From contig NZ_KI911782.1 of NCBI RefSeq assembly GCF_000515395.1, positions 2,416,606-2,480,605 on the forward strand: a stretch of DNA of 64,000 nt. Reading direction: 5' to 3'. Under the pieces are notes generated by a model. That model was not told where the DNA came from, made no database searches, and was given only the letters and a program-made list of their open reading frames with translations. This document shows, piece after piece, positions 1-8,354 of the stretch (position 1 is its first letter; every line of letters starts with the position of its first letter). Origin of the DNA: Jiangella gansuensis DSM 44835 (GTDB lineage: Bacteria > Actinomycetota > Actinomycetes > Jiangellales > Jiangellaceae). Made by a program: the position numbers and the translations under genes.

Positions 1-312
1 GACCTCGGCGACCCGCTCGGGGCACTGCGCCACACCCGCGAAGCACTCGCCGAGGATGGCGCGGTGCTGCTGGTGGAGTTCGCCGCTGCCGACCGGCTGG
101 AGGACAACCTGACCCCGATGGGCAGGCTGTTCTACGCGTCCTCCGCACTGGTCTGCACCCCCAACGCCCTCTCGCAAGGCGCCGCGGACCCGCTCGGCAC
201 CGCGCCCGGTCCTGCCCGGCTGACTGAGGTCGCGCGGGAGGCTGGATTCACCAGCATCAGCCGAGTCGATGTCGAGGCCCCGTTCAACCTGCTCCTCGAA
301 CTGCGGGGCTGA
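1..312 (+). CDS. Class I SAM-dependent methyltransferase, C-terminal part (5' truncated)
   Basis: The reading frame is open from the first base of the window and ends at TGA 310-312, so only about 103 C-terminal residues are present. The visible part (RHTREALAEDGAVLLVEF) looks like the post-catalytic helix and strand of a Rossmann methyltransferase, where the product of a radical of fold elements is followed by the 'leader, then VLLVE' strand. The tail (LTEVAREAGFTSISRVDVEAPFNLLLELR) matches the usual closing antiparallel strands of the family. The SAM-binding motif lies upstream of the window, so substrate cannot be judged. The ATPase gene follows 69 bases downstream on the same strand and may be co-transcribed. 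Confidence 0.75.
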   Translation, partial: DLGDPLGALRHTREALAEDGAVLLVEFAAADRLEDNLTPMGRLFYASSALVCTPNALSQGAADPLGTAPGPARLTEVAREAGFTSISRVDVEAPFNLLLELRG

Positions 313-381
313 CCCTCGTCACGTCGGCGGCTGCACTGGCCAATCTTCCCGGCACACGCGCCTAAGGAGGACAATCACGTC

Positions 382-3300
382 GTGGCAGCCAGAGCGGACC
401 CACAGCGCCTGGTCGGGCGCGACCCGGCGCTGGCCTCGCTACGTGCCGCGACCGGGGCCGTGGCACGCGGCAGCGGCCGGTTGCTGCTCGTCACGGGCGA
501 ACCCGGCATCGGCAAGACGAAGCTGCTGGCAGAGGCTGCCGCCGAGGCGACGGCCGGCGGCGCCGTCGTACTCCCCGCCCAATGCTGGGAGGGCGACGGC
601 GCACCGGCATACTGGGCGTGGGTCCAGGTGTTGCGGGCGGGCATCGCGGCCGGTGGCGATCCGGGCGAGGCACACATGCTGCTCCCGGGCGAGCGAGTAT
701 CGGCACCGAGCGCGGGCGAACCCGCCGACGCGCGGTTCCGGCTGTTCGACGCGGTGGTCTCCTTCCTCACCGGGCTTGCCGAGCGGAGTCCGGTCGTGGT
801 CGTCATAGATGACCTGCAGTGGGCGGACCCCGGTTCGCTGCGCCTGCTGGAGTTCGCCACCCGGCACCTCGCCAGCCGTCCGGTTCTCCTGCTCGGCGCC
901 TATCGGGACGAGGATGCCGGGGAGCAGCTGCGCAAGCTCGCCGGGACAAGCGAACGTGTGCCGTTGTTCGGGCTGCCCAAGCACGACGTCGCCGCACTCA
1001 TGCGCACGATGAGTCCGAACGAACCTTCTCCTTCGGTCATCGACGACGTGTGGCGGCGCACCGGAGGGAACCCGTTCCTGGTGCGGGAGTTGACGCGGCT
1101 GCTCGTAGCGCAGGGCGGCTATCGTGGAATGGAGCGGTCGCCGTCCGCCCTGCTCGACACCGTCCGCGACATCCTCGAGCGCAAGCTGGCGCGGCTGTCC
1201 CAACCGTGTGCCGACCTGCTCACCGCCGCCGCCGTTATCGGGCCGGAGATCCGGCTGGAGGTGGTGGCGCGGTTCGTGGACGAGCCGGACCAGCTCAACG
1301 TCCTGCTCGACGAGGCCGTCACCGCCCGCGTCCTCGCCGAACCACCAACCCACGCCGGACCGTTCCGGTTCTCCCACGACCTGTTCCGCGAGACCCTGGT
1401 GGCGGGACTGGCGGCCGAACACCGGATCAGGCTGCACCTGGCAGCCGGGCGCGCGTTGGAAGCGTTGGGCGCCGAAGGCATTCCGGTACATCCCGCCGAG
1501 CTGGCCGCCCACTTCTACGCCGCCGTCACCACCGCACCCGCCGACGCCGTGCGCTACGCAATGGCAGCAGGGGCGGAGGCGCGATCCCGGCTCGCCTTCG
1601 AGGAGTCGTGCGAGCACTACCAGCGTGCCCTGGCCGCCCTCGACCGAACGGCCGACCCCGACCCGGCTGCCCGCCTCGAGCTGGTCCTGCTGCTCGCCGA
1701 CACCCACACCCTGGCGGGGCACTCCCCGGCGGATCGCGACGCGTACCGGCAGGCCGCCGCGACGGCCAGGACCCTTGGCGACGCGGAAGGCATCGCGGCG
1801 GCGGCACTCGGGTTACATGCTCTGGGCTGGCGCCAGGACCACGCCGAGGCGATCGCCCTGCTCACCGAGGCGGTGGACGCCTTGCCCGGTGAACCGACCG
1901 CGCTGCGGGCGCGGGCCCTCGCCGCGCTGGCCCGCGACCTTTACCACGCGCGAGCCGAGCAGCAGGACTGGCAACAAGCCCGCGTGCTGGCCGAGGACGC
2001 CGTCGCCACCGCAAGGAAGACGGGAGATGCCGCCACCCTGGCGTTCTGCCTGCTCGCGCTACACGACGCGAGTTGGCGCGCCGCGACGGCCGCCACCCGG
2101 CTGCCGATCGTCGATGAGATGCTCGCCGCGGCACAGCAGGCGGGCGACGGCGACCTGCGCGCGCAGGCCCGGCTGCTGCGCGCGACGGCCCTGATCGAGC
2201 TCGGCGACCCGGAGGGTCTGGCCGAGTTGGACGCCTACTGCCGCCACTGTGAACGGCTGCGGCATGCCCGCGCCCGGTACGGCGGACTGACCCGCCGGTC
2301 CACCCTCGCCCTGTTGGCGGGCAACCTGTCCGACGCCAAGGACCTCGCGGACAAAGCCCTGCGCCTCGGCCTGGAGATCGGCGAGCCGGACGCCTACGGC
2401 GTCCACGAGACACTGAGCTGGGCGGTGCGGCGGGCCACCGGCGACTGGCACACGTTCACCGAGATCGCGTCCGACCCGTGGTCCGACATCCCGCTCGGCG
2501 AGGCGATCACCCAGATCACGGCCGGCGACATTGACGGGGCCCGGGTGACACTATCCCGGCTACCGGTCGACACCCTCAACTACATGCACGACCTGGAGAT
2601 GCTGGCATTCCTCACCGAGGCGCTCGTCACCGCAGGCACCGACGAGCAGCGGGCACGGCTGCACGAGCGGATGACCGACTACGCGGGCACGCACATCGTC
2701 GTGGGTGGCTGCGCGTCATACTTCGGTGCGGTCGAACTTTACCTCGGGATGTTGGCGCAGTCGCTCGGCAGGCTCGACGAGGCCCGAGCCAGCTTCGGCA
2801 CCGCAACCGACCTGCACCGCAAACTCGGGGCACCGGCATGGGCGCAGCGCAGCAGCGAACTGGCCGCGGCGTGCCGCAGGCAGGAGTGGACACACACCTG
2901 CCTGTTCCGCCGCGACGGGGACACCTGGACCATCACGTTCCACGGCACCGAGGCACACCTGCCGGATCGCAAGGGACTCCACGACCTCGCGGTGCTGCTC
3001 GCGCAGCCCGGCGAGGCCGTGCACGCGGTGCAGCTCCACACCGGCCGACCGCCCCGCGGCGGCGCCGACGAGGTGCTCGACGAGCAGGCCAAGAACGCCT
3101 ATCGCAGGCGACTGGCCGACCTGGAGACCGATATCGACGAGGCCGAGGCCGACAACGACACCTACCGCGCCGAGCAGGCCCACGACGAACGAGATGCGCT
3201 CATCGCCCAGTTGTCTGCCGCCGTAGGCCTCGGTGGCCGCGACCGCAGACTCGGCGACGAAAGCGAGCGCGCTCGCAAAGCCGTCACCGCACGGATCCGC

Positions 3301-3426
3301 GATGCGATCGACCGCGTCGACCGGGCCATCCCGGAACTCGGGGAACACCTGCGTACCACGGTGCAGACCGGAACCTGGTGCACCTACTCACCTGAGCATC
3401 CGATCCGATGGCGGTCCGGCCGGTGA
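382..3426 (+). CDS. Large AAA-type ATPase, LAL-regulator-like but without LuxR HTH
   Basis: A 1014-residue cytoplasmic signalling-type ATPase. The GTG start at 382 is chosen because a strong AAGGAGG lies at 364-370. Near the N-terminus is a Walker A motif (GEPGIGKTKL, about residues 40-49) and then Walker B (VVVVIDDLQWADP), the arrangement of LuxR-LAL/AfsR-type STAND ATPases. The middle is a long helical, TPR-like region. The C-terminus lacks the LuxR helix-turn-helix. It has instead an actinobacterial tail with a beta-rich start (WTITFHGTEAHLPDRKGLHDLAVLL), a charged coiled stretch, and the ending GTWCTYSPEHP. The family is known from large regulatory ATPases and cyclases; partner and signal are unknown. 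It probably forms a unit with the upstream methyltransferase. Confidence 0.8.
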   Translation: MAARADPQRLVGRDPALASLRAATGAVARGSGRLLLVTGEPGIGKTKLLAEAAAEATAGGAVVLPAQCWEGDGAPAYWAWVQVLRAGIAAGGDPGEAHMLLPGERVSAPSAGEPADARFRLFDAVVSFLTGLAERSPVVVVIDDLQWADPGSLRLLEFATRHLASRPVLLLGAYRDEDAGEQLRKLAGTSERVPLFGLPKHDVAALMRTMSPNEPSPSVIDDVWRRTGGNPFLVRELTRLLVAQGGYRGMERSPSALLDTVRDILERKLARLSQPCADLLTAAAVIGPEIRLEVVARFVDEPDQLNVLLDEAVTARVLAEPPTHAGPFRFSHDLFRETLVAGLAAEHRIRLHLAAGRALEALGAEGIPVHPAELAAHFYAAVTTAPADAVRYAMAAGAEARSRLAFEESCEHYQRALAALDRTADPDPAARLELVLLLADTHTLAGHSPADRDAYRQAAATARTLGDAEGIAAAALGLHALGWRQDHAEAIALLTEAVDALPGEPTALRARALAALARDLYHARAEQQDWQQARVLAEDAVATARKTGDAATLAFCLLALHDASWRAATAATRLPIVDEMLAAAQQAGDGDLRAQARLLRATALIELGDPEGLAELDAYCRHCERLRHARARYGGLTRRSTLALLAGNLSDAKDLADKALRLGLEIGEPDAYGVHETLSWAVRRATGDWHTFTEIASDPWSDIPLGEAITQITAGDIDGARVTLSRLPVDTLNYMHDLEMLAFLTEALVTAGTDEQRARLHERMTDYAGTHIVVGGCASYFGAVELYLGMLAQSLGRLDEARASFGTATDLHRKLGAPAWAQRSSELAAACRRQEWTHTCLFRRDGDTWTITFHGTEAHLPDRKGLHDLAVLLAQPGEAVHAVQLHTGRPPRGGADEVLDEQAKNAYRRRLADLETDIDEAEADNDTYRAEQAHDERDALIAQLSAAVGLGGRDRRLGDESERARKAVTARIRDAIDRVDRAIPELGEHLRTTVQTGTWCTYSPEHPIRWRSGR

Positions 3427-3486
3427 GAGAAGCCGCCGATCAGACCCCTACAGCAATGCGGCCGGGGCCTGAATGCGCCGACGTTA

Positions 3487-3693
3487 TCAACGGACGGTGA
3501 TGTGCAGGTGATTGTAGTGACCGCCAGTCGGCGACTCTGGATCGTGCACGCCGCCGCCGTCGTAGGGGCGCCAGCCTCCGTCGTTACGGGCTGCGGACCA
3601 GATGAGGCCTTGCCATTGCGACCAAAACATCGGTGGTTCGCCGTTCTGGCTCCGGGAGACCATGCTGCACCAGATCCGGGTGGCCGAGCTTCG
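3487..3693 (-). pseudogene. Remnant of a peptidoglycan-hydrolase-like C-terminal domain
   Basis: The gap between the ATPase and the lyase (3427-3756, about 330 bases) holds no intact gene. On the minus strand one frame is open for 69 codons and ends in TGA at 3487-3489. It reads WSQWQGLIWSAARNDGGWRPY, then a glycine-rich turn, and ends GGHYNHLHITVR. The pattern 'IWS...GWRPY...H-x2-H-x-H-V' is what I know from the C-terminal domain of ARB_07466-like proteins (M15/NlpC-associated peptidoglycan hydrolases). Plausible upstream residues (ELMTKLGHPDLVQ) sit in another frame, and no start or upstream domain is present, so it is probably a decayed fragment. The family call is inference. Confidence 0.4.
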
Positions 3694-3756
3694 TCATCAG
3701 TTCAACCCAGCTTTGATCAGCAGGGGTGCCGGCGCCATCCGTTCTCAGTCACGCCA

Positions 3757-6717
3757 TCAGTTGCGGGGTGGGGAGCGGTGGAACGTCACCTGATGTGTGG
3801 ACCCGTCCGAGCCGCTGGTGTCGACCCGGAGCCGGATGGCGCCATGGGTGCCCTCCACGGTCACCGTTTCATCGCTGGACCAGCCGTGATATCCGGCGCG
3901 ACGCACCTCGATGGACAACGAATCCTGGAGGTGAGTGGGATCGGAGACCGCGACCGTGAGGGTGCCGGCCCTCTCTCGGATCATGATCGAGCAGGGCTGG
4001 TCGACGGTGACGCCGCGAGCCGAGCCGGCGCGCCAGAAGTTCGTGGCCACGATTCCCAAGCGCGGTACCCGAACGGTCTGTGCGTCGTCTGCGTTGGCGA
4101 CGATCTCGATTCCCGGGTCGGCCGCGATCTCTGCCGTGCGTTCCGCTGAGATCCCGGGAAGCAGGACGTACGCGTACGATGCCGCGTCGGGGTCGGCGCC
4201 GTGGTCGAACCACAACGTGAGGTAGCGACGGGTCATGGGGTCGGGGGATTCGACGACGTTGATGTCGCGCCAGCTGCCGGTCCGTTCCTCGCGCAGCGCG
4301 TGCAGCGTCGCCCCGCCTGGGAACAGATAGCCGCCGACACCCTCGATGTGGGCCCAGCGAGCATCGTCGAACGCCGCTTTCCACCCCAGGGTTGCCGGCT
4401 GCCGTTCGCCGTCGACTGTGAGCGTGTTCGTGCCGTCCGCGTGCAGGTTGCGATTCTCGACGACCGTCTCGACCGTTTCGGTCGGCTCGGCGAGAGTCAG
4501 GTAGAGGAACGGGTCGTACGAGTACGAGCTGAACTCGCGGCTGGCGATCCAGACACTGTGCCCGGCGCCCGCCGGGTCTTGCCTGAGGGCGAGGCTGACT
4601 CGGTCGGCGCCGGCGGTGAGCTGTTCGAGGACGTGCGACGTGACGTCGATGACCCGCCACTGGCGGTGCTCGTTCACCTGCGCGGAGCCGAGCCGGGGGC
4701 CGGTGGCCGGCTTGGTGTTCCAGGTCAGCGTGGATTCGTCCCAGGTTTCGAGGACGCCGTGCGCGTCGATGCCGGCCTCGTTGCCGTCGGAGTCCTCCAA
4801 CTGCGCGTACACGTGGAGGCTGGCCGAGACGACCTCTGACGGCAGGTCGGAGAGGTCGAAGGAGAAGTAGGCTTCGCTGGTGACGTCCGGGCTGCCCTGC
4901 TGAACGAGCAGCCGCCTGTCGGAGCCGAAGTTGTCGTCGGCCTGGCTGCCCGCGTTGACATGGGCGTCGGCGACGGCCTCGGCGTAGTGGCCGCCGCCGC
5001 CGGTGATCCCCGCACCGAGGGCGACGACGCGGTCGTCCAGACAGAACCAGGACTTCTTGGCCCGCAAGGACGATTCCAGGGCATTGAGCTCCATGCCGAC
5101 CGCGGCGAATTCGTTCTCGAGCACCGAACCGCCGACCCATCGGGTGTCCGGCCGCGACCCGCTTCCGGCCAGCTGGCTCAGCCGGCGCGTGTCGACAGTG
5201 ATGCCGGGTAGGCGGTTCGGATCGACCGTCGGCCAGAAGCCGTCCATGAACTGGCCGTTGTCCGCGTTGTACAGGTACGTCATGCCGTCGCTGGTGTGCC
5301 AGGCCTTGAGGTTCTCCCCGTTGACGACCTCGAAGCGGCCGACTCGCGCGCTGCACATGGCGATCGCGTACGCCCAGCCGGGCCGACGGTGGACGGCGCG
5401 AGCCATCTGGGCAAACGACTTGTGGTTGACCGGTTCCGATGCCGGCTGTACGGACGTGTCTTCCAGCAGTTCCTTGAACAGGGCCAGTCGCGGGACCGAG
5501 GCGTCGCTCAGCGGGTCGTCGTGGGTGTCGCGCTCGATCCAGCCCTTGACCATGGCACGCCAGCGCGCGGCGGTCTCGTCGTCGGCCGCCTGCGCCAGCC
5601 GGAGGACGATCTCCGACACGTGGTGACCGCCGCCGTGGTCGCCCGTGGCGCGAGAGATCGACCGGCCCCGGATGCTGTCCATGAGCAGGTTGTCGTAGAC
5701 CACCGGCGACAGCATGAGATCGACGGTGTTGAACGCGAACTCCCGCTCGGCGCTCCCGATGTCCCAGGGTGAGCCCGCGTACAGGGCCAGCTGGTTGGCG
5801 AACCGGTCGACGAAGGTCACGCCGTAGCTGCCGGTGTACGGGAGGCCCGCGTGGTACAGGTACGAGCCGTCGCGGTAGAAGCCGTCGCCGTCGCTCGCGT
5901 AGACGAACACGTCGGTGAGTCCGTCCCGTGCGCGAGTGATGCGTTCCTCTTCGCGGCCGACGATTCCGCGGATCGCCACTGCTTCGCACAGCAACATGCG
6001 GTTGGACCCGGTCGACGGCTTCTTACGCTCATCGATGTACTGGTAGTGCGGGTCAGGGATGAAATGGTCGACCGTCTCGATGTAGCGCTGCAACGCCTCC
6101 GCGGGGACGTGCTCGTACACCAGCGCACAGGTGTTCATCAAGGCGTTCGGGCCGCTGATCTCCCAGTGGTACCAGTTGCCGAACTCGGAGCGTCCGGCGT
6201 AGAAGATCCGCTGGTGGGTCGTCGCCATTCCGGCCAGGACGTCGGCGAGCACGTTGGGGTCACCCTCGAAGCGTGACCCCGGCGTGCGGAAGGCCGCTGC
6301 CATCCGCTGGAGCCGGACCAACGTGAGCGGTATACGCGCCGACGCGTCGTAGCTGTCTTCCTCGATGTACGGCATGTCCACGAACACGCCGGGCCGATCG
6401 CTGGACCGATCGATCAGGTCGATGGAGGACGCCACGTCGTCGTCGATGCGGCCTACCGCGGCTTCGAAGTCGGGATCGGAGCCGTCGAAGTCGCCGCCAG
6501 TGAGCACGTCGACCCAGATGGCACGCAGGGCGTCGTACTGGTCGTCCGTTGCTGCCCGGGCGGTGGCCGGCGCGAGGAGGCCGCTCGGGGTGACGACCAA
6601 CCCGGCAGCGATGGCACTGGTGCCCAGGATGAGGCGCCGCCGGGACAGCCGAGCGGGATTGGAGCCTCCTGCGGTGATGCGCTGGTGTGCGGTCGTTGCC
6701 GGGGTGTGACCATGCAT
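3757..6717 (-). CDS. Secreted polysaccharide lyase family 8 (hyaluronate/chondroitin/xanthan lyase type) with inserted DNRLRE domain
   Basis: A 986-residue exported lyase that would cleave uronic-acid polysaccharides by beta-elimination. A Tat signal (SRRRLILGTSAIAAG) is followed by the alpha/alpha-toroid domain, in which N195, H289 and Y298 fit the family Asn/His/Tyr catalytic set (H-x8-Y within HAGLPYTGSY). The central beta-sandwich begins at SWFCLDDRVVALGAGI. It is interrupted at about residues 582-740 by a DNRLRE/CBM96-like module (AYFSFDLSDLP, then WDESTLTWNTKP), and resumes at VVENRNLHADG. The start at 6717 has GGCGAGG five bases upstream. An in-frame ATG at 6783 adds 22 residues but lies against the operator and has no ribosome site. 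Two LacI-type operators precede the gene. The exact substrate is not determinable. Confidence 0.9.
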   Translation of the reverse strand: MHGHTPATTAHQRITAGGSNPARLSRRRLILGTSAIAAGLVVTPSGLLAPATARAATDDQYDALRAIWVDVLTGGDFDGSDPDFEAAVGRIDDDVASSIDLIDRSSDRPGVFVDMPYIEEDSYDASARIPLTLVRLQRMAAAFRTPGSRFEGDPNVLADVLAGMATTHQRIFYAGRSEFGNWYHWEISGPNALMNTCALVYEHVPAEALQRYIETVDHFIPDPHYQYIDERKKPSTGSNRMLLCEAVAIRGIVGREEERITRARDGLTDVFVYASDGDGFYRDGSYLYHAGLPYTGSYGVTFVDRFANQLALYAGSPWDIGSAEREFAFNTVDLMLSPVVYDNLLMDSIRGRSISRATGDHGGGHHVSEIVLRLAQAADDETAARWRAMVKGWIERDTHDDPLSDASVPRLALFKELLEDTSVQPASEPVNHKSFAQMARAVHRRPGWAYAIAMCSARVGRFEVVNGENLKAWHTSDGMTYLYNADNGQFMDGFWPTVDPNRLPGITVDTRRLSQLAGSGSRPDTRWVGGSVLENEFAAVGMELNALESSLRAKKSWFCLDDRVVALGAGITGGGGHYAEAVADAHVNAGSQADDNFGSDRRLLVQQGSPDVTSEAYFSFDLSDLPSEVVSASLHVYAQLEDSDGNEAGIDAHGVLETWDESTLTWNTKPATGPRLGSAQVNEHRQWRVIDVTSHVLEQLTAGADRVSLALRQDPAGAGHSVWIASREFSSYSYDPFLYLTLAEPTETVETVVENRNLHADGTNTLTVDGERQPATLGWKAAFDDARWAHIEGVGGYLFPGGATLHALREERTGSWRDINVVESPDPMTRRYLTLWFDHGADPDAASYAYVLLPGISAERTAEIAADPGIEIVANADDAQTVRVPRLGIVATNFWRAGSARGVTVDQPCSIMIRERAGTLTVAVSDPTHLQDSLSIEVRRAGYHGWSSDETVTVEGTHGAIRLRVDTSGSDGSTHQVTFHRSPPRN

Positions 6718-6787
6718 CGCTACCTCGCCGCCGTCGATGTGGACCCGCCCCTTCGGCCGCCGAGTTTCGACGAGGGACGCCATGTTA

Positions 6788-6801
6788 TGCGAACGTTTGC
6801 A
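6788..6801. promoter_or_regulatory. LacI-family operator upstream of the lyase gene (proximal)
   Basis: The sequence TGCGAACGTTTGCA is a palindrome with one mismatched pair around a central CG, the usual form of LacI/GalR operators in actinobacteria. It lies about 70 bases upstream of the chosen start of the polysaccharide lyase. On the lyase coding strand it reads GTGCAAACGTTCGCA, sharing GTGCAAACGTT with the three operators of the amino-sugar regulon at 36-43 kb. Confidence 0.7.
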
Positions 6802-6919
6802 CAGAATGCCCCGTCGCGTTCCGGCGTGTCAATAGTTGCGACGAGTATCCTGACGTCCCTCGACGCGGCCCGGCTTGGCGAGGGTCGGCTCGAAACGGCA
6901 GCACGCTGCGACTCGTCGT

Positions 6920-6933
6920 GGCGAACGTTTGCA
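6920..6933. promoter_or_regulatory. LacI-family operator upstream of the lyase gene (distal)
   Basis: GGCGAACGTTTGCA is a second copy of the operator core (GCGAACGTTTGCA, identical to the proximal site over 13 bases), centred about 132 bases away. Two sites at this distance would suit looping by a tetrameric or paired LacI-family repressor. The site also lies about 55 bases before the start of the disrupted methyltransferase on the plus strand. Confidence 0.65.
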
Positions 6934-6988
6934 TCTAATTGTCTGGCGTCGGCACGCGCGGTCGACCGGTCGTCCATAGGATCGCTGC

Positions 6989-7640
6989 GTGTCGGTTTCG
7001 GGGGTTCGTGACGCATACGGCGCGCGGTCGGCGGAGTACATCAGTCTGTTCGGCGGCATCGAGGCCGCAGCGGAGTTCGATCGCGACTGCGTCCTCAGGT
7101 GGGCGCGAGGTGTCGACGGGCGGATCATCGACGTCGGCTGCGGACCCGGTCAGTGGACGCACTACCTGTCCGGGCACGGCGTGGACATCGAGGGTCTCGA
7201 TCCCACGCCGGAGTTCATCAGCGCGGCTCGGCAACGCTATCCGGACGTTGCCTTCCCGGATCGGCCAGGCAGAGCGGCTGGGCGTCGACGACGCGAGCCT
7301 CGGCGGTGTCCTCTCCTGGTACTCACTCATCCACACCGACCCGGTCCAGATCGACGTGGCGTTGGCGGAGTTCGCGCGCTGCGTGCGGCCCGGCGGCGGC
7401 TTCGCCATCGGCTTCTTCGAAGGGCCTGAGCTCGTGCCGTTCGACCATGCCGTGACGACCGCGTACTACTGGCCGATCGCCCTGCTGTCGTCGCACGTCG
7501 AGCGGGCGGGGTTCGCGGTGACCGACACTCACGCTCGGACCGATCCGGGTGCACGGCGGCAGGGAACGATCCTCGCTCAGCGACGCGGGCCCGTCGGTCA
7601 GCGGGCTACGCGGTACCGGTCACATCCTGGCTTTGCGTAA
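6989..7640 (+). pseudogene. Class I SAM-dependent methyltransferase, frameshifted
   Basis: The gene begins at GTG 6989 (MSVSGVRDAYGARSAEY) and carries the SAM-binding motif IIDVGCGPGQWT and the acidic strand end IEGLDPT. At about 7250-7265, inside VAF/RIGQAERLG, the reading moves to another frame. The second half (GVDDASLGGVLSWYSLIHTDP, then FARCVRPGGGFAIGFFEG) continues there to the stop at 7638-7640. Together the halves make a normal-length small-molecule methyltransferase of about 215 residues, so a single-base indel, real or a sequencing error, splits it. The substrate is unknown. Neighbours give no clear operon partner. Confidence 0.7.
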
Positions 7641-7759
7641 CGCCGAACGGCCGCTTCCGACTCGGAAACGTGACGTAGGGCCAGGACGTGACGGCAGATC
7701 AGGACGCGCCTCGCAGAGAACATGTCGCGAGCCTCGAGCGTCATGACACACCACAGGAC

Positions 7760-8161
7760 TCACTGGCTGACGTCGGGGAAGGAGTGGTGTTCGTGGGCGA
7801 CGACCCATCGGCCGTGCTCCTTGCGCAAGCCGAGGGTGAGGCGCAGCCGGTTGGCGGGGTCGCGGGATAGCTCCTCCGGTGTCCCGCAGCGCAGCAGCGC
7901 GAACGCGTACGCCACGTCCGTTCCCGCCGTGACGTCCAAGGACTCGATCTCGAACAGGGCTCCATTCGCCTGCCACTGGAAGAACGGCGGCCAGGTCGCG
8001 CTGTACGCGTCGATGCCGCGAACGCCCTCGTTGGGTGGCGGCACATCGAACATCACAATGTCGTCGGCGTGGTCGGCCAGGACTGTGTCCAGGTCGCCGG
8101 CGTGTACGGCGGCCGCCCATCGCGTGATCAACGCGCGGATGCTGTCGTGGTCATCGGTCAT
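7760..8161 (-). CDS. SnoaL-like / ketosteroid-isomerase-fold protein
   Basis: A 133-residue cytoplasmic protein of the NTF2-like superfamily. It starts with a helix (SIRALITRWAAAVHAGDLDTVLADHADDIVMFDVPPP), the standard signature of SnoaL_3/DUF4440-type proteins. The curved sheet follows, ending in RWVVAHEHHSFPDV. The start at 8161 is preferred over the longer frame to 8242 because the fold begins right there. Family members are isomerases, cyclases or of unknown function; no catalytic assignment is justified. It converges with the disrupted methyltransferase. Confidence 0.8.
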   Translation of the reverse strand: MTDDHDSIRALITRWAAAVHAGDLDTVLADHADDIVMFDVPPPNEGVRGIDAYSATWPPFFQWQANGALFEIESLDVTAGTDVAYAFALLRCGTPEELSRDPANRLRLTLGLRKEHGRWVVAHEHHSFPDVSQ

Positions 8162-8354
8162 GGTCCTGTGCCCTTCCTGCCGTCGCGGTATCGCTGACAG
8201 AACAGACTCCGGCGGTCGGTGCTTCTCATCGCACCGGTGCACGTCGCCGTCCGCGACACCTGCGCCGTCCGTCCCCTCACCTGCGGCTTCGACTCGGGTG
8301 CGACGCGAAATCGGATTGCGGGTCCTCGGTCGGTCGCCGTAGCGTCAGCCCCCG

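Noticed and set aside
3502-4149. Plus-strand frame of 215 codons between the ATPase and the lyase
   Set aside because: It overlaps the lyase 3' end on the other strand and its first part is antisense to the peptidase-like remnant.
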